Of a DNA stretch of 64,000 nucleotides, positions 10,340-22,892 are shown one piece after another (the first letter of the stretch is position 1; every line of letters starts with the position of its first letter). The stretch lies in contig OX381715.1 in the NCBI GenBank assembly GCA_947462335.1, positions 41,144,650-41,208,649 on the forward strand. The letters are read 5' to 3'. Origin of the DNA: Harmothoe impar. Lineage: Eukaryota > Annelida > Polychaeta > Phyllodocida > Polynoidae. A model generated the notes under the pieces. It saw only the letters and a list, made by a program, of their open reading frames with translations. It did not search any database and was not told the origin of the DNA. A program made the translations under genes and the position numbers.

Positions 10340-13300
10340 CACAAATGTCATCCTTTAGCAACGTTCGTCTGTGAAGGCTTAAAATGGATCGCAAAATACA
10401 GACCCTTTTTTATTGCACTCAGTGCTGTTTTTGTAATCTGTTGTGCCTGTTTGAATAAACCAAGGCACGCATTTCGTGACAACCAAACTCTAGCAAATCC
10501 ACTGAGTGAACGTTTGGATTTGAGATGCCTTAAAGGAACACTTGGAGTGGTTTTAAAGGTATACAACACATTCTATGCATACGGCACCTGATGGCAAAAA
10601 AGAAGCTATCTGCAACAATGATATTTGCAGATTTCTTGATCTACCTTTATATACCATTTAAGTGCTATACATTGACAGTCTACATAATCTTGATCATTAT
10701 ATTATTTCCATTTTGCCATATCCATATTCGTCACGGAGTCACCAGCCACCCTGATGAAAATTTAAACGTTCATAGATTATTAACCCTTTAGCTGCCGGCC
10801 TTTAAACATGTAGTTTGGACTTTAACCATCGGCCTTATGCCATAAGAATATGCAGCTTTGCAATCATGTGCTCCCTGGGATAGTGGCTAAGGAGTGAAAT
10901 GAAGTGTATTGAAGACATAATTTACACCTTTCTGAAAGGGGGACGTAGTACACATGTTAAATATTTTTGGATCGATTCAAAAAGTCTCATTCTTTGTTTC
11001 ATAGCAGGAGCTGGAATTTAGTGGTATTGCAGCAATAGGACAGCACTATTTACATGGCACCTCCAAAGGCCCAAAAAAAACTAAAAACACCCAAAACGCT
11101 AAAGATGACAATCATGCTTTACATATCTCCCGTGTCTATTGAGGCAGTAACAGCCTATTCCTTATATCATTTAGGTCCCGATTTAGGTCTCAGGTTGATT
11201 TTGACTCCCGATCTCATATAATATATGTCTAAACAGTACGATCTCTAGGCCTATGTTTATACCTGGTCAAACTGTACATACCTATAGTGAGATGTAGCAA
11301 GCCCTCAGATTCTCCTGATCGTACTGGGTCTATCATATTATTTTTCTCTGAAGGGAAACCTCATATGATCGGATTGTGAGAATTGCCCAAAAAAAAATCG
11401 CCTAGTGGAGCCCCAGCTAAACTGACTGTCACATGAGCAAGGGTCCTGTCTGCAGCAACCTTGGACTTCACAATCAAGCAGTTGTTAAACCATACCCAAT
11501 GGGTTTAGACCAGCATTATATTGGACGAGCACACAAATCATTCTCCTAATGAGGGATATTTATCTATGGTCAGGAGGCAGAGAGTGCAATCGGGTCGATG
11601 AATTTAGACAAAGTGACAAAAGTCCTCATTGCACATGGCCCAACACAAATCAATCACGATTGAATTCAGCTGGTATTTTGAAACATGTGTTTTCAGTTTC
11701 AGTTACCGTAACTGAAATTAGGCGGTTTGTTAAGGATAGATGTGGTGAACTACTGATTTTTTTTGCCCTTCCGTCCTAGTCAGAGAAACCAGACACCCAA
11801 TGAGTCGTATTCTCGCAGCAATCCAGTCCCACACAATGCATACAGATATGTAGGCCTATAGATATGTACATGTGCAGGAAGAAGTCAGTACAATAGGGTC
11901 ATTGAACTTAGAGGTAGTGATGAAATGCCTCAGGGCCCAACACAAATAATAGCATGTGTATTGGGTTTCAGCTCATTTGATGGAGTTGTATTTAAGTAAC
12001 TAGAACATGATATATCCGGTCCATGTCGTCTAAACATAGAACATCATTATGTCAGTGGTACAATATGAACTATTCTTTAAAAAAATCCTGTTCAGAATGC
12101 TTGGTTTCAATACCTCTTGACTGTTCATTCGGCTGTTATTTTAGTCCTTATTGGAATCTGTCTGAATACAGCCTTACAACTGAAAAGCACTACACGGTTT
12201 CCTCTGACAGAGGGTGTTCTCCGTAGTCACCTTTCATTGAACCTATTTAACATTCAGAAAAGATATTAAACCTCATAGTTATGATTATTGTTAGATTCTT
12301 CTTCTACTGCTTTCCTATAGCTCTTCATCAGAATTAGTGCTATAATGCGGTCTTTGTCCGGCAAGTCGGCCTTGGCCAAGTTGGATGATTTGACCGAAGA
12401 AGTTGCATAATCAAGCTCATGCAATCCCTGTGGATTTGACCTTTGTCCCTTTAAGGTGGGTCAATATGATGCCATTTCTGTTCACTGCGCAGCTTTCTGC
12501 GCAGGTACATTCTCTAGTTTGACCATAGATCACCAGGGGATCTTTGTCTCATATTGGAACAAGTTATATCAAATTGTTCTAAAATGGACAAAGGTATTGC
12601 CTGACCGGGGCGAGAACCATCAACCTTTGGATATGACGGTATGCATTCTGCCACTGTGCTATGGAGTTTGTGGTGAAGGATCTCATTCAGAAGTCATACA
12701 TAACTAGCCCTCAGTATATATTTCTATTTCCTTTGAACACTTTTTTCAATGGACAAAAACTTACGAAATATGCCCGGGACCACATGTTCAAAAGGGATTC
12801 TCTAGTGAAAGAACATTAAAACCTATATCCTGAGAGAGTTATATAGATATTTAGCTACTTTTCAATACTATTTTATGTACATATGTGGCAAACACTATAT
12901 ACTCCTACTATATGAAACACTGACTTAAGGCTTTTGTATCTCAGAAAACAGCTCGGGACCCTCCTATTTTCTCAGCTTTGTTGGAAAGTGTATGCCATTA
13001 TGGTCTTAGGGCAAAAACCTGATGAAAATCTAGCTACTTGACCCACCTTAATGGCCACAAAGTACTTCACTACTATTACAATTACTTGTAGTCATGATGC
13101 AGGAATGCAGTTCTGGTGGGTACCATACATAAGGCATTAAGAGCCTGGCAATGCTAGACTCTCCCAATATAGAGTGCAATCCCGAAAAGATGGAGTGGGT
13201 CTTCACAATATGCCCCCATGCTTCGAGATCCAACTCTGCTGGCACACATGTCATAGATGAGAGAATACTGTTGCTGGAGAGAATAGCCACCAGCAACCAA

Positions 13301-13830
13301 TTCGTTATTAGTTTTTATTTTTATTAGCGTGAGGATGACATATTTCGGAGGATACAATACTTCACTATGGTCATGATAGATGGGGGAAACAACACTTTGC
13401 ATTGAATGAAAACGTTACTGGCATGTCTAGGGAAGTAAAAAATGTGCTTTCTTTTTGGATGTCAACATCAGGCAATAATTTTATTAACTCGAGTCTGGTA
13501 ACAGCTGCAGGTGAAAGAAACAGTCAGCTTTTCCAAGAGCTGGTTTAAACAAAGTTCATTTACATTACTAACATAGAAATACAAGCTGATATTACGTTGC
13601 AGCATCATCATCAGCACTTGATGTACAAAGCTTGTAACTGAATAAAAAAGATATTCATCACAGAACAGTTTATTTGCTGAAAGGTACTTCATATTTGTAT
13701 GTACAATAGCATAAACCATATTCTGTCTATTCATTGAGAGCATGGCATTTGAACAGTAGACACATTTGATGAGTTATCAAAAGTAATGCAAAGTATTAAG
13801 GTGATCAAGGGCAGTGCTGGCAGTTTAACC
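10340..13830. repeat. Long dispersed block, copy 1 (paralogous to 40.4-43.3 kb)
   Basis: Four islands match 40.4-43.3 kb in the same order and orientation: 10,410-10,500 with 40,415-40,490 ('cagtgctgtttttg', 'gcctgtttgaata'); 11,510-11,720 with 41,470-41,680 ('tcctaatgagggatatttatct', 'gaattcagct'); 11,850-11,930 with 41,755-41,800; 13,290-13,830 with 42,690-43,330 ('gaggatacaatacttcac', 'gagttatcaaaagta'). Divergence is high and indels are frequent. No coding sequence was recognised. It may be a large old non-autonomous element or an ancient duplication. Confidence 0.55.
12600..12666 (-). repeat. tRNA-like SINE head (possible)
   Basis: On the minus strand 'tagcacagtggcagaatgc' resembles a tRNA D-arm/A box. 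About 35 bases later 'ggttgatggttctcgcccc' resembles a T-arm/B box. A CAT triplet lies where the anticodon would be. T-stem pairing is poor, so this is more likely a decayed tRNA-derived SINE head than a functional tRNA. It is not evident in the paralogous block near 42 kb. Confidence 0.3.
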
Positions 13831-14719
13831 CTATGAATGCATAACTGTATTAGTTCATATCTGTTGTAATAAACCAACCTTGTAGCAGTCAAATAGCCGC
13901 AAAGTATTATATAGCCAACTCTCACTTCCTCGAACATTGACTTTTCCCCTGCATTTCCCAAGTTCGAAGAAGTGAAGGCCGACTGTAATAGGCTGTATTT
14001 ACCAAACAGGGTCATGATTCAACCTGGCCAATACTAAGGCCAGCTTGTGTCGGTATTCTACTCCTGTACCTGTAGAAATGTTGTCTGTATATTTGTGTGT
14101 CGTAAAGAATTCTAAACTACTTTAGGTTTCTGCAAAGATAATTCACCAAGGGGCTGTTGCAAAACCAAATTGATGCCTTGGAGTAAAAGTAGCGAATCTA
14201 TGCTAATGCTTAACAACTTTTAATAATTTACGTTATTATTCAACAATTTACAATAATACTAGTGAATATTTAATAACTTACGCTGTGGTCTTCATATTTA
14301 CGCTTATTTACTCTATTTTTCAACACCACCTCTGAAGTAGTATGGCTGTTTTAACGTAAAAATACATAAATAACGAAGGTAAATCCTTAACGCCCTGCAT
14401 AAAAAATAGCGCAAAAAAGAGGCGTTACAAGCAATTGTTTTTCATCTTGTTTACTTAAGCTGAAAGAGATCCACTTGAATGGGAAAAAAGGTGAATTCTG
14501 CCATGGGGGGGGATGGGGGTATATTCAGTTTTAAAAGGTGGTTTAAAAAATGACCTCCTACTACAGAAAATTTCCCAAAAAGGCATACCTCTCTCGTTGA
14601 TATTGCTCCTTTAAACCCAAATACATAGAACAGTAAAATGTCCTTACCTCCGATAAGAGGAGCGGTAGGGCAGCAGTTGTTATCTACCCTTAAGGAGTGA
14701 CCCCCTGTGGATCATCTCT
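13831..14719. other. No recognisable gene
   Basis: AT-rich; a run of 'ttaataacttacg'-like phrases at 14,210-14,290 gives weak internal repetition, and a G-run occurs at 14,506. The 94-codon minus frame at 13,731-14,015 has no recognisable motif. Confidence 0.5.
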
Positions 14720-16162
14720 AATACCTGTTGTAGTGAGGAGCAGAATAGAGTGAACCACTGTAGAAGGAAGGGCAGAGGGCCATGGTTACAGATGTATCTG
14801 TTGTGTGTCAGTCATGGACATCGGCCCCAATGGGCGGTCTTTCCTGATGAGTAGGCTTTAACACACATGAAAACCCGATGGGCACATGACATTGAACTAA
14901 CACTGATAACTGGTTGTCAATGTTGATTCAATTTTGAACTCTTTCTTATGCCCACGGGGGGGGGGTTCTGGTCATATATGGTCCTGATGGAGGTGTTCTA
15001 TTATATGCAATAGTAAGAAGCAGAAAAGAGTGAGCTCCTCTAGAATGACAATAGGCTATGATATGAAAACGTGTATGTAATACATACAGGACAGATCTAA
15101 TTTAAAAAGAGGGAGGGGGGTCCACCAAAGCACCAATTCAAGTACACAGAATGAAATTATTTTGGTTCCCCACCTCCCTCGTGAGAAGCCTCTAAATGCC
15201 CCAAATCCACCAGCCCACCCTGTCTCATGTCTACACAGACATCTAAATGCCTGGCCCTTAGTCTGAAGTCGCAATGCCAAGTGAGGGACATTAGTCAGGC
15301 ATGCCCAAGTGGTATTCAAAAATAACATTCATAACAACATCAGGACTAATGCCAAACGGAGCCAAAAAAGGACTAATTTGGCTAGGTACTATTATAGTGA
15401 CTGAGAGATTGGTCGTAAAGGGGGCCTAAGAATATCAGTGTACTTGCTGTTGGACATCTATTTAGCTAGATACAATTATTGGTATCTGGATAAAAAACAG
15501 GTTCGGCAGCATTTCTTGAAATATCTTCAAATTTATGCCATTCATTAGCACCATGTTTGTGGGGTGCGGAATCTTTACATAAAACGTGTGTTAGTTAACC
15601 AAATAAAATAGCATAAATAGATTATCCTGCGATACCTTTCTTACGCCATTAAATTATTACAATTTTCTTGATCGGCCCCCTGGCTGGTGGACGTCTATAT
15701 ATCTCTAAAGTTAATGGTATCTGGGTCCAGGTTACAGCTAGGGTTGTTACATGTGTCAGACTTATATCATCCAGATTGACACCGATAGGCAACCTGCCCA
15801 GTCTCCCACAATCTCCCCTAGCAGATACTTCCTCACTCATCTCTGCCCCACGCTACAGACTTTAGGAAAACCTTCTGTAATGAGAGTGGCAAATGCAGGG
15901 CTCTGCTGTGGAAAAGGGTAGAAAATGGTACTACTATGCTACTCCCTATCCACACCTAACACTGCCTGCATGCCTCCCTGAAAATAGTTATTTGAGAATC
16001 CAACAAATTCTACCAGAAAAGAAATGGCCAAGATGTCCGTAATTTCTGAATTTCTTGTTCAGATTTCCATTCAAATAATTGACTCAAATTGTTAACATGG
16101 AATTGCAAATATCAATACCCTTTGCGTAGGGGCCATTTTTGGCCCATTGACTTGAGCACCGC

Positions 16163-16236
16163 TGATTTGGCTTAGAGATTGACGAATGAGGTATGAGGCA
16201 GTATCTGCTGACTGTAGATTGAGTCTCCCTGGGCTC
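16163..16236. repeat. 74-bp sequence, near-identical inverted copy at 19,380-19,447
   Basis: 'ttagagattgacgaatgagg' and 'cagtatctgctgactgtaga', followed by 'ttgagtctccctgg', recur as the reverse complement at 19,380-19,447. This similarity is much tighter than the surrounding arm homology, suggesting a recent transposition or gene conversion. Confidence 0.7.
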
Positions 16237-16526
16237 GCATTCCTTTGCTATGTATATATAGGCACTACTTTCATCGAATCGAATATACCCACTTTAAGGG
16301 CCAACATGAGCTACTTCAATCTTGGTTTCACCACATAGTAATTAAGCCATCCACCACCCTGCACGCAATTACCACCACCACCATGCCATCCACAGGCCGG
16401 CTCTGTGCAGAAAATGAGTGATATCTCCACCTTCATAACTCCACGTCGTACTTTAATGTGAAATGGGCTTTGTTGTTTTGATGCATGAAATCAGCCTTGG
16501 TTTACTTCCTACGTCTTTACATACTA

Positions 16527-17148
16527 ATATGTGACCAGGCACATGAAAAGGGGTATTCAGGGGGGATTTGATGATTAAAGTTTGTGTCATGATCTTTAAA
16601 ATGAGATATCATAAACTAAGATACTCCGGGTAGTTTTGTGGGAATCATATCTAGAACATGAGTTGTCACTCATAACTGAAAATGATAAATATGCTGTAAA
16701 TGCACTGTATCCCATATTAACCACCAGAAATGATGAAAATGTCAGATTTACCCAAAAATATGCTAAATAAGTGTGAATATCTAGTATAGATTTGGTTCTA
16801 GGAGGAATTTTCTAGATCTGTTTTCAGTTTTGAGTAGCTGATGAAATTCTCAAAAAACTAGGACCAAAATGTTCCATTTAGAAAACATGGAATGGTTTCC
16901 ATGGCAACCATGAAGTGCAATATGTGCCAATTTCACATAGAAAACGTTCCATTTACATTCCAAATATAGAATGTTACCACTAAATATAGAATAATTCCAA
17001 GAAGTCTACTGTATTCTCCATAAAAAAGTGCCCTAGATCATTTTTGGCCATATCTTTCCCTATTTTGCCATTCTGATGGCCCCTGGTGGCCAAAACCAGA
17101 ACTGAAAATCCCCCGCGAAGGTACCTTTTCACGTGTTGAGCCACATAT
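16527..17148. mobile_element. TA-flanked TIR element with TGTGACC ends (copy 1)
   Basis: The left end 'TA-TGTGACCaggcacatgaa' at 16,529 is mirrored by a right end reading 'cacgtgttgagccaca-TA' near 17,146. The ends share about 40 bp of imperfect inverted repeat including 'ggggatt/aatcccc'. Relatives are at 38,598-39,053 and 50,463-50,943. All share internal 'ggtttccatggcaacca', 'agaaaacgttc' and 'cccctggtggccaaa'. The TA flanks fit a Tc1/mariner-like target choice. No transposase; non-autonomous. Confidence 0.75.
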
Positions 17149-18561
17149 ATGCACCATGACAACCCTAGCTCTAGCATTGATACATTCCCAAAGGTCAACA
17201 TGCAGTATCTGCGAGTTACTTGCTGGTGCTGCGTCAATGATCTGTGTATTATGGACACATTAATGATTATGAATTGTTTCCTTCAGGCAAGATGGCATAC
17301 TTAAAGAAAAAAATCCTCCTAGGATATCAATATTTGGTTTGTTATATTTTCTCATTTGTAATGGGTGTCGGGGTCTGTTTCCCAGTTTCAAATAATTAAT
17401 CAGGTTTGCTGATTTCCATGGCTTTTCAACCTGATACACCTAGATGGCATAAAAACCTATGCTATGTCAGAAGAGGGGGGGGGGCTGAATATGTTGGGCC
17501 CTCCAGAATATCCCGAAACGTACCTCTCTCACATAAGAAACAGTCGGGTCAATGGGACATGAACCCCCAATCAATTTAAAATGGGCTAAAGCAATTCTTT
17601 TATTTACAATTTCAATATAAGCCTTAATATGCAGCATCAAAAATTGAAGCTGATGCTTAAGCCGGCGTAAGCCCTCACTATTCTTGTGCAATTTGTGTTG
17701 TGTGTATCCCTATATCAACTGGACTGCAGCATGTAGGCCTTATTGGTAATAGAATATTCAACGTAATAAGCACCCTCCCCCTAATAATCCACCCCCTTTT
17801 TCAGATTTTCCCCAGATGTTTTTAATGTGGTCCACCGAGTTTGTTACTGTTTTTCACACCGGTGTGAGACATAGAACACTTCACACCTTCACAGGTGCTA
17901 AGGCCAAGCCAAGTGTGAAGGGATATGGGTGTGTGGGTGGGCCAGTAGTCTGTATATGACATGGCGGAGTTTTCCACTCAAAATTACATCTTAAGTGCTT
18001 ATTATGTCGAATACGGTAGTCTACCTGGCCCTTGGCAATATAAAGAACTGACAGCTGTAGAATACGATATTTCATGACATGTCATGGAAGAGCAAATGAG
18101 GCCAATATTCTCCCGCACTAGGTAAGTGGCAACGTGCAGTGTCAGGTTGATATTACTGGACCCTGGGCTTATTCCTTATTAAAGCACTACGCAGCGTCTA
18201 CTCATCCAGCACTCCCAGCGCAGCATCGTGCTTTGATGCACTATTGCATGATTAATACACTCCTGAATGATCGGCATGATGCACCATTGCAATGGCAGCT
18301 GATGATGCATTGATGCAGCACTAGAGAGGTATTTCCAAGGGTAATATTCATGCACCATATGTCAGGACACAAAAGGACAATTCCTTCCAGAAAGGGTTCA
18401 GTGTGTATGGCAATGGTGCTAAGGTAGGAATCTAGATATACTGGTATGTGCCTGGGGAAACTGCCATGTCATATTTGTAACTTTTAAATATAGATGATGA
18501 TCCAGTAACCTTTGTGTACTGGGACCTGGTTATTCTAATGCTCTGAGAATGGCATGACTGT

Positions 18562-18715
18562 TATCAAAAGATGACATTTGCTTTCATGATGCACCAATGC
18601 AGTCCCAGTGAGTAATTAGCCAGTGCTGTATTGGTGCATCATGCCGACCCTGCAGGATCGGTGTGATACTTGAATGACTGCAGAGTTACTCACCAGGGCT
18701 GCTGCATCATGTATT
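18562..18715. mobile_element. GATGCACC palindromic short element
   Basis: 'aaaagatgacatttgc', 'catgatgcaccaatgcag' and then the mirrored 'gctgtattggtgcatcatg' define the core. The equivalent site in the other duplication arm (31,595-31,775) carries the same element, so insertion may predate the inverted duplication. A further fragment lies at about 18,230-18,310. Confidence 0.65.
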
Positions 18716-19545
18716 GTCATTGTACAGCTAGGTATAGGGACACAGAAGAATTCGTAAAGCTACACTAGATTCTGCGAAATTACAGTCAACTATGTACATA
18801 CACTTACTATCTATAAACCAATGCATCAAGAAGATGTGACTTCCTTTTATGATAAAGTTGTGTTTACATTGCTTTTAGTAGAATTGTCTCTAATGGCTAT
18901 GTTTGCAAACATCTTACATCAGGGGATCCATAGGACGATCTTTCAATTATTTTTAAGATAACTCACTATATATATATATAATAAGTTAGTCAGATAAACA
19001 CAACCAACAACAACAAATGGTTTGAATAATGACAGAAGTGAGATTTAAATAACCATATAGACGCTTCGGCCTTACTTGGCCTTCTTCAATTAGTCCACAT
19101 AATATTATGAGAATGCAGTGTTTTCAGGTTATTTTCCTGTATTTTTTGCTTACACTTTAGAAATAGTCAAAAACTTTATAAACTCATTTTCTGAAAACCT
19201 GCCCTTTCTTACTGCATTGGTCTATAGTTTGTGAAGGAGGAGGCATTTAGCAGCATGCTCTTATAAAAACATGAATATTTATCTTATTCATGGGGCTCGT
19301 AGTTAGATGATATATTTACCAGTCAGAGCTCTGTGTCAGTTCTCACAGCTTGTTTGTATCCATCTGTGTCCATGAATACCCGTCCAGGGAGACTCAATCT
19401 ACAGTCAGCAGATACTGCCTCATACCTCATTCGTCAATCTCTAAGCCAAATATCGAGCTGCTAGAATTATTCATAACATTCAAACAAGGGAGATTAGGCC
19501 GAAACATAATATTATCAGAAACCATGGGCTTCTAGCTTTATTTCA

Positions 19546-20247
19546 TGGTAAATACTGCAGCCCCATTAATGGACTTAACCAATGAAGGCTGTATTTCATG
19601 CCCCCTGTTGAATTACCGAATCCCGTATTTCGCGGCCTTCTAAATGATTTAAATTGATGATTTAAACACTGTAAAATCTTTTTTGAGATTAATGAAGTGG
19701 CATTTTGACGAATATTGTTGATAATGACATGAAATAAAAACAAAGGAAGGACTATATAGTGCCCCAGTGAGGGTTCTTTCATGAGGCGAAGTCAAGTTGG
19801 GAACTATACTTGTGATCCTTTGTCTATTTATTAGACAGCTGATAGTATGATATATGGACAAGGGTCCATGAGTTAAGGTCTTTCGACGTAGGTATTTCAC
19901 AAGTTGGTCATGGGGTCACATTCCAAGATAGACCTAAACAAATTCAATCAGAATTATGATTAAGGGGAGCCAAAAATAGCTTTTTGTGCGCCATTCAAGT
20001 GTAAACAAATCGCCATTTTTATGACGTCACAGAGCTTGAAATTCATGCATGGGTTATTCCATGGGAGTATGAAATACAGCAGGCACTGCCGTATTTCCTT
20101 TAAAAAAAAAACATTTGGCTCAACCGGCATGCTGATTGCCAGCGCTGCTTTGGTGCATCATGACTACAAAAAGCCATAAAGAATTGAGGCATCCGCTGCA
20201 TGAACATTGGCAATCGATCAAACCAGTTTATTGGTTAAAGTCTCTCC
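19546..20247. other. No gene; weak extension of inverted duplication and a short-element fragment
   Basis: 'ggacaagggtccatgagtta' at about 19,857 pairs with the reverse complement of about 31,205-31,225, so arm homology may resume after an insertion. About 20,115-20,165 carries half of the GATGCACC palindrome. No coding sequence seen. Confidence 0.45.
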
Positions 20248-20752
20248 AGTGTCCTTAAGTTCAGTAAGTGCCATGCAAATGTCCGAGAACAGTAATAATC
20301 CGGTACCACCTGGAGAGGCTTTCGGTAGTGAGGTCAATGAATGGCATCCTTCTGCTTGAGCAAATAATTGCTGTCGTTATGTAAGAAATGAATTGACACC
20401 TACAAGATCAGGTCTGCTCCTAGCCCATACACCATTGGTCTTATACAATAATATACAAATCGGTAGATGTGAGCCATGGAGGGAAAGGGATAAAACATAA
20501 TCTATAATCTATCTTCTTTCAATTTTCTTTGGTTCTAAAAGCTGGCCATATAAGACAGTATGATGTAAATGTCCAGATAATCTTACAATTATAGTATGAT
20601 CATTGCATGAATATTGGGATTTAAGCAAAGATAAGACTTCAAGTCACACATTTTGCATTTTCAATTCTAATAAATGCTACGTAAAGCCATGTAAAAGGAA
20701 TTATTACCGTTCTCGGACATTTACATGGCACTTATTGAATTTACAGACACTT
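20248..20752. mobile_element. About 505-bp foldback element with about 55-bp inverted ends
   Basis: Left end 20,248-20,302 contains 'cagtaagtgccatgcaaatg' and 'tccgagaacagtaata'. The right end, about 20,698-20,752, contains the reverse complement with few changes ('ttattaccgttctcggacat', 'catggcacttattgaat'). Interior is AT-rich and non-coding. Confidence 0.7.
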
Positions 20753-21701
20753 GAGATATATGGACAAGGGTCCTTAAAGGGTCCTTAAACGCACCCCATA
20801 GTGTCGGCATGATGCTTGTATGCAGCTCTCACGGACTAAATCAAATCTTTGAAGCATTGCATTATGGGTAAATTCCCAATAATCTACATATAAAAGGTCC
20901 ATTCTGCAATGGCTGCCACCCACCTTAACACGCTTTGTGCAAATATTCACCTCCCTGTTGTTAAAAAATGGACACTTCTCTATAAAATGATGGCTCATGA
21001 TATTATATACAATGCACTACCCAGGTACTCAATGTGTGTGCTCCCCTTTATATGCTTATACCTACAGGCCACGTGAACTCTGGTGTCCGTGGTCAACACT
21101 AACCAACCTCTTTAAGACAAGTGCACTGCTTCAATACACTATGGTTTTTGTTGATAGTCATTGACAATACTAATGTTGTTGTCCACCTTGTTTTCTCGAT
21201 CCTTTTTTCTGTACCCTATCTTTCTGGCTCTCTATTACCCAGTTCTACTGATATAAATCAATATCATATGGCAATGGGTTATTATAAAATAAAATAAAAT
21301 TAATGATTTCTAAAGCTAATGTAATTGGTTTTGAAGCTTGGGCGACTACAGAAAACGCAGAGCGGATGTGAAGGAAGTGCTTCTATCATTCAGTATTTTC
21401 AAAATGTCAAATGCCCCAGCCTTGCATCTTAACAGTAAACCTATCAATAAATCTTTTAAATCTTGAAATGAATATTCACTCAAAATTGAAAGGTGGTTAT
21501 GTTAAGAAGACATGTGTAACTTTCTGTTGTAATCAGAAGTAAGTAGGGGGAGGGTTATCGGTAACAGACCATTACAAAGATTAGACTGAACAATGGATGC
21601 AAAAGTCGTTGTCACATAAGGAGAGGGGGCTCTGGGCTGTCACCTGTATATTGATTAGCTTATTGTACTGAACTAAGTGCCCTGTTGTGAAGAGCTGATA
21701 G
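20753..21701. other. No recognisable gene
   Basis: A GATGCACC-family fragment lies at about 20,790-20,860 ('gtcggcatgatgcttgtatg'). The rest is unremarkable AT-rich sequence, with a (AAAAT)n-like run at 21,283-21,300 that could be the tail of a retroposed copy. Confidence 0.45.
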
Positions 21702-21805
21702 CGAGGTTAAGATATGCTTACTTGTAATGTGTACGGCAACGTCTAGCCCATCCTTTAGCATTGGCCTAGCCATACACGTTGCTGTACACATTGTGATCTT
21801 AACAT
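21702..21805. repeat. Hairpin-forming inverted repeat
   Basis: 'taatgtgtacggcaacgt' (about 21,729) faces 'acgttgctgtacacatt' (about 21,776), with outer 'gttaagat'/'gatcttaac' pairing as well. The loop is about 30 bases. Could be a small foldback element; no RNA family recognised. Confidence 0.5.
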
Positions 21806-22256
21806 CCTTAGTATGTAGGATATAGAGGGTGCTAGCCTCAATGGAATATAGCTCAGTACCTACTGCTCATGTGTCCTTGGCAATTAGCTGTTTCAGACCT
21901 GCGACTGTGCCATGTATACATAGTTAATATACCTTCTATACTGTCCTTGCCTTCTGCAATCACATGCTGACAGTAATCCAGAACATGCTGTTCAGAACAT
22001 TCAGCACAAGACCAGCATAGAAACCTTCCAGACCGCAATAGTTCGCAAACAACACATTTTCACCTCTAGAGATATTAATTTTGAACATGTTCTGCTCATG
22101 GAAGTCTACGATCGAAAGAATGTGAAGGGCTACACTGGTGCTCTGCGCCCCAATGGTTCTCTGCGTTTTTATGCTCCTCTCTTTGTAATACTGCTCACAC
22201 TCACCAGCTAATATACTCTGAGCTGCTGCTGGAGGTGCTGGGGCTGACTCTGGGAG
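21806..22256. other. No recognised gene
   Basis: A 61-codon minus frame at 21,853-22,038 is Cys/His-rich (CWSCAECSEQHVLDYCQHV) and lies downstream of the gag-like fragment on the same strand. It could be a remnant of the same element, but no family was recognised. Confidence 0.35.
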
Positions 22257-22890
22257 TCAGGCAGCAGGCTTCTGGGCCTGCTTCTTGAGGTTGGTGTAGC
22301 TGGTGGCCTTGTGATCCTCAAACCTGCAGGAGTAGCAGACATGGGCCTTCCTGCAGTCGGCATCCTCGCACAACTTGTAGTTATAATACCAGCAGAGATG
22401 GGTATCACCTCCTCCTGCACCTCCCCCGGACTTGGTAGCTCTCCTTTAGGGTCACTTAGACTTGCCAGAGGAACCTGTAGACTTGCTGGCCCCTCCCATT
22501 GTCTTGAGGGAATTCAGTCCGAGATGTTTGTTCATCAGCCGATGCTGTGCTCCATTACACGCATTCCCCTTGGTGGATGCCAGCTTCCTAAAATCAGCAT
22601 CATAGAGCAGGATCACCGTGAATATGACCCTAGCTGTCGAAATGGCGTTAAACCCTGATCACTCACTCACTCACTCATAGAGCAGGAGGTTAGTTATCCA
22701 GGGGATGGATAGTATCCGCCGAACGATCCGACAGTTACCGCAAGTGTGCCAAGAGCTTTCAGGGTATCCTCGGTGCCCTTCTCCACATGTCATTCCAGGA
22801 GGCTGCAAAGACAAAGGGTTAAGCTGGGCGAAGCTCCTAGGCTTATCCTGGCCATCTGGGAGATACCTGATGATATCCATATTGACCACT
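22257..22890 (-). pseudogene. Retroelement gag-like fragment with zinc knuckle
   Basis: Reading the minus strand, LLYDADFRKLASTKGNAC and HRLMNKHLGLNSLKTMGG are followed by two in-frame stops, a glycine-rich linker, and then a Cys/His cluster CWYYNYKLCEDADCRKAHVC-YSC (about 22,310-22,410). A stop closes it at 22,257-22,259. A 'YDxxFR' segment before a CX7C(X4)C(X3)HxCxxC knuckle is, to my memory, typical of gag-like proteins of retroelements. Upstream sequence to about 22,890 remains partly open but unrecognised. A 75-bp insertion interrupts the gene right at the YDADFR segment. Stops and insertion make it non-functional. Confidence 0.5.
22613..22687 (-). mobile_element. 75-bp SINE-like insertion with 13-bp target duplication
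   Basis: 'tcatagagcagga' occurs at 22,600-22,612 and again at 22,675-22,687. Between the copies, on the minus strand, lies (GAGT)n followed by 'gatcagggtttaacgcc' and 'tagggtcatattcacgg'. A GTGAGTGAGTGAG...ACGCC layout is one I recall from short repeats common in molluscs. Removing the insertion plus one repeat joins ITNLLLY to DADFRK. Confidence 0.6.
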
Positions 22891-22892
22891 TG

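Larger units (their letters stand above)
14720..19545. repeat. Left arm of a large diverged inverted duplication
   Basis: Successive blocks match the reverse complement of 31.24-34.64 kb in mirrored order. Pairs are: 14,750-14,930 with 34,430-34,615 ('gaaggaagggcagagggcc'); 15,000-15,035 with 34,345-34,385; 15,060-15,200 with 33,310-33,530; 15,700-15,860 with 33,065-33,225 ('gggttgttacatgtgtcaga'); 18,080-18,530 with 31,785-32,010 ('ccagtacacat' side); 19,200-19,545 with 31,245-31,520 ('caagggagattagg'). The midpoint drifts only from about 24.2 to 25.4 kb, so the order is conserved. No host gene is visible within the arm. Confidence 0.7.
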
